From the NCBI GenBank assembly GCA_013368315.1, contig JAACJM010000273.1, positions 43,768 to 107,767 of the forward strand: a stretch of 64,000 bases of DNA. The letters run 5' to 3'. Made by a program: the position numbers and the translations under genes. How positions within the stretch are numbered: position 1 is the first letter of the stretch; the number at the start of each line of letters is the position of its first letter. Below are positions 55,939-64,000 of this stretch, one piece after another. Below the pieces are notes generated by a model. It searched no databases. It had not been told where the DNA came from and saw only the letters and a list, made by a program, of their open reading frames with translations. The DNA is from Tetrapyrgos nigripes (Eukaryota; Basidiomycota; Agaricomycetes; Agaricales; Campanellaceae).

Positions 55939-58900
55939 GTGACTGTGAGTAGGAGGGTACCGTTGAGTGACGTGACTAATCAGCAAGGGGAGTCCGCCCA
56001 GACCAATCCCCCAGCTGGTTCCACTGCCTCACGCCCTCAGGGTTATCTACCACAGAACTCGAATATCACGAGTATAAATGCTAGACCTCAACATGTACTT
56101 ATAGACGATACCCCGGGTACTGAAGAGCACCGGGAGGATAATATACAGAATAGCTTGAACAATGATGATATGCCAATAAGGCCACAATCACGGACAATAG
56201 AATCAGAGGAACAGGCACCAAGGTCATTAGACGACCAACTAATGGAGAGCCTAGGAATGAGGATGGATGAGGATTCTTATGAGCTAAGTCAAAACAGATT
56301 GAATCAACTTATAGACCAGATAGAAGAGGCAGTGAGGTCAAGGGCACAACAACAGGACACGCAATTGCAGACCAGTGTACCTAGACCATGTACAAACCCC
56401 CTGAGACAGATGAGACAAACCACTGTGAGGACTGGAAGAAGACAGAAAGAGACTAAGGCATCGATTAAAGTTGCCTCTCTCAACATCAAGGGATATGAGG
56501 ATACGAAGAACAAGTGGAATTATATTAATCAATTTGTTAGACAGAAACGTATAGGTGTTCTGCTGGTACAGGAAGCACATATGGACGAAAACCGACGCCA
56601 AACGGTTCAAGGTAAGTTCTCGAAACAACTGGTAATTAGATGTTCGGCAGACCCAGACTCGCCAAGAGCCAAAGGAGGGGTGGCTATAGTCTTGAATAAG
56701 GATCTTGTCAACACACGTATCCTAGACGAAACTGAAATAATACCGGGACGGGCGCTCCTCGTAAGAATGCACTGGCATAAGGACCGGAACCTCAAGATAC
56801 TGGTTGTGTACGCCCCTAATGTCTCGAGTTCAGAGGGGACGAAAACAAGGAATTTTGGGACAAGCTGCGGATATATTTTGAACGGAACCCCAATCAACGA
56901 CCGGATATAATGGCTGGAGACATGAATATAGTTGAGGCAGGGGTTATTGATCGGCTCCCAGGAAGGGATGACCCCGAGGAAGCGGTGGACGCTCTGGATG
57001 ACTTCAAGTTATCAACGCAACTACGGGATGGATGGAGGGACACGTACCCCGACACTAAGGCATACACGTTCCATCAAACAGTGACAGGGTCGCAATCCCG
57101 AATAGATCAAATTTATGCAACGGACCCAATATTAGCTGCCTCGAGAGAATGGAAAATCGAGTCAATGGGCGTGCCAGGAGCAGACCACTAGATGGTCTCA
57201 GTGCTCGCATCGCACACAGATGCCCCAAGCATAGGCAGAGGAAGGTGGATGATACCCAAACATATCATCAAAGATAAAACATTTATGCAATACGCACTGA
57301 GGAAAGGGCTTGAGACAGACATAGAACTGGATAGGGTATATACCCAAGGCCGCACTATGGATCAAAACACTCAATTAATATGGCACCACTATAAAACGGA
57401 TATTCTGTGAGTAAGTAATGCCCAGAACTGAAAGACAGTTGGAAGAGCTGAGAGGGAAACTACAGGACATAAATAACGATGACTCACTTAGTGAGGCTGA
57501 ACGGACTGAGTTGTCCTCGACGTTAACAAGTGACATAACGATCCTAGAGAGAAAACAATTCCAAGATACCAGGAAGGACACCACGACGCGGAACCGAGTT
57601 GAAGGTGAACAGATCTCAAGATACTGGTCTAGTTTGAATAAGGAGAATAAACCAAGAGATGTGATATACACACTTAAAAGAGAAGATGAAGGTCCAGATG
57701 GATGGTTCGAGATGAAGCTGGAAGGAATGGTGAAAAGAGCCAGAGACTATCATGAGAACCTACAAAAAGAGGGACAAGTAACTGATGATGAGGCCATGAC
57801 GGAGCAAGTACTCAGTAACCTGAACACCAGTTTAACAGATGAACAAAAGACATACCTAGCAATGAAATGCGACCGCAGCGACGTAGTAATAGCACTCCTA
57901 GGGGCAAAAAACTATATGTCCCCCGGGATTGATGGTGCTACTTATGAGCTTTGGAAGGCGATATACTCACAATACATTGACGAGACTAAGGCAGGACGCC
58001 TGGCTTTTGATATTGCGAATTTAATGACTGAGGCATTTAGAGATATAGCAGAGTATGGGGTATTGGAGGAGACCCACTTCGCGGATGGCTGGATGTGCCC
58101 ACTCTACAAGAAAAATGATAAGTGTGAGATAGCGAATTATAGACCGATAACGCTTTTAAACACAGACTATAAAATATTTACCAAAGTCCTAGCCACCAAG
58201 TTAGGGAAAGTGGCCCCTAGCCTCCTGCACCCTAACCAGGCGGGATTTGTACCTGGAAGACAGATCAGCGACCAAACGAAGCTGATTCAAATGGTAATGG
58301 CTTCGGCTGAACAGACTGGACAGAATGGCCTCATAGTTTCATTAGACCAAGAGAAGGCATATGATAAAGTGGACCATGATTACCTATGGAAAACGCTAGA
58401 ACGATTCAAGTTCCCGAAAGAATTCATTGAGACAGTAAAGCGACTGTATAAAACAGCTAAGACGTCAGTCATGATCAATGGTGTAAAGAGTGAGACGTAC
58501 GATGTAATCAGAGGAGTCCGCCAAGGCGACCCACTCTCCTGCCTAATCTTTGATCTGGCTATCGAACCTCTGGCTGCGATGCTGAGAAATTCACACCTAC
58601 AGGGATTTAAGATCCCAGGAGTAGTAGAACGCCTCATAGCTAACTTGTTTGCGGATGATACAACCGTATTTTTAGCAGCAGAAGACGATTTTGGAGACCT
58701 GCAGAATATCCTCGATGAATGGTGTGCTGCTTCGACAGCTAAGTTCAATGTCAATAAAACCTCAATAATACCAATTGACAAGGAGGAATATAGACGGAAT
58801 GTGATCAATACGAGGAGGACGGTGCCCTACCAGTATGGTACGAACCCGTATCGGAACGTCCTTCCTCCAAACCTGCATATTGCTTGAGAAAGAGAAGCAG

Positions 58901-61321
58901 TGCGAATTTTGGGAGCATGGTATGGGAATAACATTAGTGCGACTCAGATCTGGGCCCCCACCATAGAAAAGATCGATAGAGTATTGGAAAGGTGGGCAAA
59001 AGGATCACCCACCATGGAGGGACGACGACTAATCACGCAGATGTTTTCGGGGGGAATGTCACAGTACCTGAAACAAGTACAAGGAATGCCGCCTGAAGTG
59101 GAAAAACGGTTAGCGAAACGTGTATCCAAATACATTTGGGATGAGAGGGAAAAGAACCTGGTAAGCAAGGATGCGACATACCTGAAAATCAAGGAAGAGG
59201 AAAGAGCTGTACTCGATATCCCTGCAAGGAATGAGGCCATTGAACTAATGTGGTTGAAACGGTATCTGAATTTTGGGCCAGATCGCCCCCTATGGGCTAA
59301 GGTGGCCGATTCGCTGTTAGCGGCGAATACTCCACAATCAGAGGACCACATACCTATCACAATCAAACAGAACTGCTTTTTACAGTCATGGCTGACAAGC
59401 AGTAGTGCAAGATCCACACAAGTACCAGAACTTCGTAGGATGATTAGTGTGGGACAGAAATATGGGCTAAGAATAGAGGGTCTAGCCTTCACGAGGAGTA
59501 TATTGAGGGCGATGCCAATTTGGCATCACATCCAGGCCGATCCCAGGATAAGGAGACTCACGAACTCACAGGCGAGCAGGTGCCTAATGGAGAAACACAA
59601 AGTGCTTACGGTGGGGCAGGCAGAGGACATAGCAGCACCGGTAGTCAGTATAATGGATCAGTCAACCCCGCATCAACAGAACGATCGTTGTCAATGTCGA
59701 GATTGCCAGGAATTAAGACAGAGGGATAGTTGCACTCACCCACATCAATGTATGCTACGCACAGAAGAGCTTCTGGATACCCTCCCACAGAAGTGGGATC
59801 CGAGAGCGGAGCAGCCAGAAGACTATGAGAAGGAACCCAACGAGGACGTGCGAGAAGAGAATACCGAGGTTTTCGACTACAGAATTTCCACGAATGGCAA
59901 CCTATCAGACATTTTCCGAATCTTTACGGATGACGCTGACACCTCTAACAAAGTCCTCATTCGCAAAATAGCCCCAGGGAATGAGGAATCAGAAAAAATA
60001 GTGGCAACAGATGGGTCCTGCACCAACAATGGCCAAGAGGATGCGAGAGCAGGAGCTGGGGTCTTCTACGGGCATGGAGACCCTACAAATCAATCAATTC
60101 GACTCCCAAAGCGAGCTGAAAATGTAAAAATCATACAGTCAAACCAGGCAGCAGAATTAGTGGTGGCAATGAAAGCAACAGAACCGATAGCAAAAACCGT
60201 TAGAGTTAAGCTTGAAACGGACTCGAAATATGTGATCACGTACCTGACGAAAGGTTTAAGGAAGATGGAGGATACAGGATACATAGATGTTAACAATGCA
60301 GAAATCATTAGAACAATGATAGCACGTTATCGAGTGCATGAAGCACCAATACACGTAAAATGGGTCAAAGGACACAATGGTCATGAAGGAAATGAGGAAG
60401 CTGACACCCTAGCGGGTATGGCAACGACAAAGCTGACAGAGGATCAGTTAGATCTGACTGTACCTCAAAATTTACGGATTACTGGAGCAAAACTAAAGGT
60501 GCTAACACAGAGACTCGCCTATACAGCAATACGTCAACATAAGAGTGCCGTGACACCAGACCGTCCACGAACGCGCAGTATCATAACCCAAGTCAAGACA
60601 CAGACCTGAGCTCTCTTCAATATCTCCCCTACAGATTCTGTAATCTGGGCTTCAATTAGGACCAAAGACCTGGAGAGGAAGACGCATTATTTTTTTGTGG
60701 ATGGTTGCCAATGATGCTTACACGACTGGTACACACTGGCAGCACACAAGCTACACAGCCGAAGCTCAAGAGAGGGCCATATGCCAGCATGACCAGAAAG
60801 TGGAGGACATAGCCCATATCCTGACGGGCTGCAAGAGTCCAGGTCAGGAACTTGTCTGGGAATTGACTGGGAAGCTATGGGACAAGAAAGGTACCGCGTT
60901 AAGTTGGGAATGCCCAGCCCTAGGAACGATAGTGGGAGCTGGATTAGCAGTGTTTAAGACCCCTGGAGGAACACGAAAAATGGGTGAAGAGCGCCTCTGG
61001 AGAATACTGGTAGTGGAATTGGCGTACCTGATATGGAAAATGAGATGCGAGAGAGTAATACGGAAGAATAACACACCGTTCACATCGAGGGAGAATGAGA
61101 ACAGATGGATACACATGGTGAATGAGAGAATCCAGCTAGATCATCGCATGACAAGCCGGAAGTACGGAAGTAAAGGAGTCAGCCCCAATTTAGTACGTGC
61201 CACATGGCAAGGGCTGCTAATGAGGGAACACACCCTGCCTGATGACTGGGTTACGAATACCGGGGTTTTAGTGGGTATTGAGTCAGATTTGCGCCGTCGA
61301 ACAGGCCCTCGGGGCAGGTAG
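55939..61321 (+). pseudogene. LINE ORF2: endonuclease, reverse transcriptase, RNase H
   Basis: Endonuclease from about 56460: VASLNIKG, VLLVQEAHMD, VVYAPN, then after a one-base shift near 56850, DIMAGDMNIVE and SRIDQIYAT. RT from about 57900: SPGIDGATYELWK, NYRPITLLNTDYKIFTK, NQAGFVPGRQISD, SLDQEKAYDKVDH, GVRQGDPLSCLIFDLAIEPL, and the catalytic NLFADDTTVF. RNase H at about 60000-60420: ATDGSCTNNG, QAAELVVAMKA, ETDSKYVITYL, NEEADTLAG. The C-terminus has CQHDQKVEDIAHILTGC, a Cys/His motif common after LINE RTs. Breaks: TAG after PGADH (57189), frameshift near 57410, TGA after LHIA (58885), TGA after KTQT (60607), and a shift in a T run near 60690. Confidence 0.9.
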
Positions 61322-61558
61322 GTAGACATCCTACCCCCGAGGCGACTCTGAGTCCCACACTATGTGCGTAAATTGCATTTCCTCAGGGAGGCTGATAATG
61401 CCCTGTCTCGGCAGTTTGTTTAAATATGTGTTCTGAATTATGCTCTATGTCTATGCCTATGTTTTCCTTTTAGCAAGGTTCCTATCCCTTGCGCAGACCG
61501 CGGGTTGCCCGTATTGTGACAACCAAGTTGGTGCGATACGGGTACATAACGCTCCTCC

Positions 61559-61581
61559 AAAAAAAAAAAAAAAAAAAAAAA
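61559..61581 (+). other. LINE 3' poly(A) tract
   Basis: An uninterrupted run of 23 A ending the LINE 3' UTR. It marks the 3' insertion boundary; the flanking sequence begins GATAAAAGCATTTTGG. Confidence 0.9.
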
Positions 61582-63848
61582 GATAAAAGCATTTTGGTCG
61601 ATCGTTTTATACTCTGCAGGTCTCCGAGGCTCGAGCTGAGAATTGAGATTGAAATAGTCGACTACGCTAAGCAAGCAGGGATGTTTTTCACTTATCGCAA
61701 AAATTATTTATGCGGATGTAATTGCGATGAGTCAAATCAATCTGGAAAACAACGCGTCAGTATGCAACGCTTGAGGAACACGTCTCCAACCACGCCGACA
61801 AGACGAGCTAGCCTTAGGGTCATATAAGTAGTACATACCGTGCTCCAACATCTTCAAGAATTTCATCGTCTATTCATGGTAGTGCCTCCTTCAAAGTGGC
61901 GTCCCGTCCAGGAAACTGATGTGCACTGGTCCAGGAAGCGGACAGGATACATTGAAGGTCGCTGTACTCTCTTTCCACGCAAGTCGACTCCACAATGTGA
62001 ATCTACCCAATGTATAACTACTTTTTCCGGTGCTCCCGACAAAAACCTCGTGCGATAATCCTCCTTCTCACTACCTGCCAGTTCTGGAAAATCAATCTGG
62101 GGACAGAATGTTAGACCGAATGTGCAAAGATGTCCAATACATTGACATAATGTTTAAGAAGATTTTCCCCGCGACTTGAAGATTGACGGAAATGGATGAA
62201 GAATCGAGGAATGGCACGAGACATGGCGAAGAGCAGACGGTCTTGCAAGGTCTCTATGACGATGTGATGCCCACAGGCATTCATCATACGATTGAGATAC
62301 ATTATGGTCATAACTTCCTCTGTAGAACGATACGAAGATGCTACCATCTTTCGGAATAAGAGGGTGGCCCAGTGGATTGATCTATGAGGGAGAAAGGCGA
62401 GTTGGAACTTTGGGGAAATCCTAGTGAGTAGATCCAGCTTATCCAACCACTGCGGTAACCTTCTCGTACTCGAATTGACCATCCCGAACGCAAGTAATCG
62501 ACCCTTTCATTATCACGGATGAAAAGTTGGAGTCAATCTTGTCGACTGCATTCTTGAGAGCGGGCTTGATCTCTGATCATGGTTTACCGCTATCTTGGAA
62601 TGAACGTAAGGTACGCCGGTCGAAGACATCCATACGCGCGAAATGGGCCTATAAGTGTATAACACACACAACAGCTCCAGGGGTAATAAACACATCATCG
62701 ACAATTCGGCCATGGTAGGTGATCGTGTAGAAGAGAAAGTTTGCAGTACGGTGAAGGGTGTATTGGAAGGTATTATTGTCATTGGGGACATGTACGGATT
62801 TGCACAAGTAGGTGTTGATCAAGAAAGTCAACCAGAACCACATTCGGGGGCCAGACTTCACATAGGGATTCTCGGGCATGCGTCGTAACAGTATCCTCAT
62901 GGACAGCACCTTTGGCAATACCGAAAAGGGCTAATTCGGCGCATAGATGAGATTTGCGGAGGAGGTTCTGGTTCTGGTTCTGGTTGGCCTGCCCGCCTGC
63001 GCGTTCGGGAGTCGAGTGGTAGGTGGTGCATGAAAATTGGGAGACATTCCAGGAAGATAGCTGCAGACTTATTGGCAGCCTCTCCAAGTAACTCGAGGGA
63101 AGTCGTGGAGCCGCGCCTTGCGCTACTCTTGAAACTGGTTAAGAGGATCCAAACCAGTCAGCAGCCGCGAATTGAAATACATAAAGAGGCCTGAAGTTTG
63201 AACGTAACCTCGAGGGTCATGAGCAAGTAAGCTCAACAAGACACGACGGCGAGTCGTCGGTTATAGCAAAGAAACCCTTCCCTTACGACCATACTCAGCA
63301 AGCTTACAGCATGAGTGTCCAGTCGAGCCAATTGACGGCCCTGGACCCTTGCCTGAGTCCAGCACGACCTCAACTTTGACAACCAGTCAGTTGCAAGAAT
63401 GCGAACACTACGGCCAATCCGTTGTAGATGTTCAGGGCTCAGCGGTACATAGTGTGTTGGATAAACAAGTGAAAAGGACGAGGAATGATGACGTTGAACA
63501 CCGGCAATTTGCGCTTTAATTTGCCGGTGGTTATACCCCTTACAACCAGCCTTAACGATTTCTTTGGCAACGGCCATCTCATCTCATCTCATCTCATCCT
63601 TGCTAGTTGCTCTCATTCCATCCAGCAACGAACATGGCTCGACCGGACTTGCTACCAACAGCCCCGTTTCTCAGGTGTCAGGCTTTATGAGTCCCTAAAC
63701 GCGGCTATGCTACCTACCATCCATCCGCCCCTTTCGCAATAAGGCCAGGACTCTCTCCATACCCTTACGTTACTTCTTGCTCTCTAAACTACTACCTACC
63801 GCTACTTTGCTCTTTGCTCCTAACCAACGGTATCGCAAACCTTTGCCA
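61582..63848. other. Unassigned; possible minus-strand exons
   Basis: No family recognised. Minus-strand stretches at 62482-62111 (STEEVMTIMYLNRMMNACGH, DRLLFAMSRAIPRFFIHFRQ) and 62918-62649 (SGPRMWFWLTFLINTYL) read like protein and could belong to one intron-containing gene of about 1 kb running right to left. Frames overlap, and I could not build a phase-consistent model or find a motif. The rest up to 63848 shows nothing except a microsatellite. Confidence 0.3.
63575..63598. repeat. (CATCT)n microsatellite
   Basis: Nearly five tandem CATCT units. Confidence 0.9.
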
Positions 63849-64000
63849 ATGTCGTCTCAAAACATCAAAAACGTTCGCAAGGAATCTGTGTTTATGGAAG
63901 GAATGATCGCCACAATGGCGTGCGTGCTTTCCCTTGTTACACACTGCTTCGCTATTTTGATTATATCTACACGAAATAGTCAAAAAGCTGACGAATTCGA
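63849..64000 (+). CDS. Possible start of a small membrane protein, cut by the right edge
   Basis: ATG at 63849 opens a frame that stays open to the window end (50 codons). It starts MSSQNIKNVRKESVFMEG, followed by one hydrophobic segment, MACVLSLVTHCFAILIIS, compatible with a transmembrane helix, then a polar stretch. The preceding about 120 bp are pyrimidine-rich (CTACTACCTACCG), as is typical of fungal 5' UTRs. No family can be assigned from this much sequence, and chance openness is possible at this length. Confidence 0.3.
   Translation, partial: MSSQNIKNVRKESVFMEGMIATMACVLSLVTHCFAILIISTRNSQKADEF

Larger units (their letters stand above)
53199..61581 (+). mobile_element. LINE (Tad1-like non-LTR retrotransposon), decayed
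   Basis: Order ORF1 (zinc knuckle), ORF2 (endonuclease, reverse transcriptase, RNase H, C-terminal Cys/His motif), then a 3' UTR ending in a pure A tract (61559-61581). An RNase H after RT and a Gly/Arg-rich ORF1 tail fit the fungal Tad1/I-type group. No target duplication could be fixed, because the 5' end is not defined. Nonsense codons and frameshifts show that it is dead. Confidence 0.9.

Noticed and set aside
51861..61590. AAAGATAA at 51861 and after the poly(A) as LINE target duplication
   Set aside because: The match is short and includes the A tract, and sequence beyond it does not continue the copy C alignment, so it is not convincing.

Overview
The window reads as nuclear DNA of a filamentous basidiomycete (Agaricomycete-like mushroom). 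Reasons: short GT-AG introns of about 44-60 bp, a NACHT-ankyrin STAND/NLR gene, F-box and GH3 beta-glucosidase genes, a berberine-bridge-type FAD oxidase, and a dense load of Ty1/copia, Ty3/gypsy (chromoviral), LINE and non-autonomous DNA transposons. Most coding sequence is transposon-derived or broken. No tRNA, rRNA, CRISPR or bacterial-style operon was seen.

Layout. 1-3424: two Ty1/copia pieces on the minus strand, an open Gag running off the left edge and a truncated, frameshifted integrase/RT fragment. 3425-8043: segmental copy C with an NLR gene whose eight predicted exons all join in phase (1068 aa), ending in eight near-identical 33-aa ankyrin repeats. 8290-10445: decayed FAD-oxidase gene plus a second fragment of it. 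10446-15840: copy A of a GH3 beta-glucosidase locus, rearranged, with an internal partial tandem duplication. 15919-16470: a MITE with 8-bp target duplication. 17099-17867: small acidic hypothetical gene. 18601-23399: an F-box gene split by a 2.9-kb hAT-like element; the 8-bp target duplication allows the empty site to be read in frame. 24559-29177: a satellite, then a third GH3-intron fragment (D) interrupted by a 3.8-kb element. 29945-32925: large palindrome with arms of about 1.3 kb. 34640-39709: decayed chromodomain gypsy element without recognisable LTRs. 40082-51867: copy B, which keeps GH3 and ankyrin loci side by side. B has a decayed CpG-poor GH3 gene, an inverted transposon pair, a 502-bp MITE, and an ankyrin gene that lost its whole NACHT module but carries exactly twice as many repeats (16). 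53199-61581: a LINE with Gag-like ORF1, and an endonuclease/RT/RNase H ORF2, ending in poly(A). 61582-64000: mostly unassigned, with a possible small membrane protein starting at the right edge.

How it fits together. Copy B holds the presumably ancestral order (GH3 gene, then ankyrin gene, both minus strand). Copy C is a recent, highly similar duplicate of the ankyrin part; copy A is an older, more diverged duplicate of the GH3 part. The most interesting item is the NLR pair: one intact receptor and one effector-less paralog whose ligand-sensing repeat array behaves like a 99-bp coding minisatellite, the pattern expected of fast-evolving fungal non-self recognition receptors.
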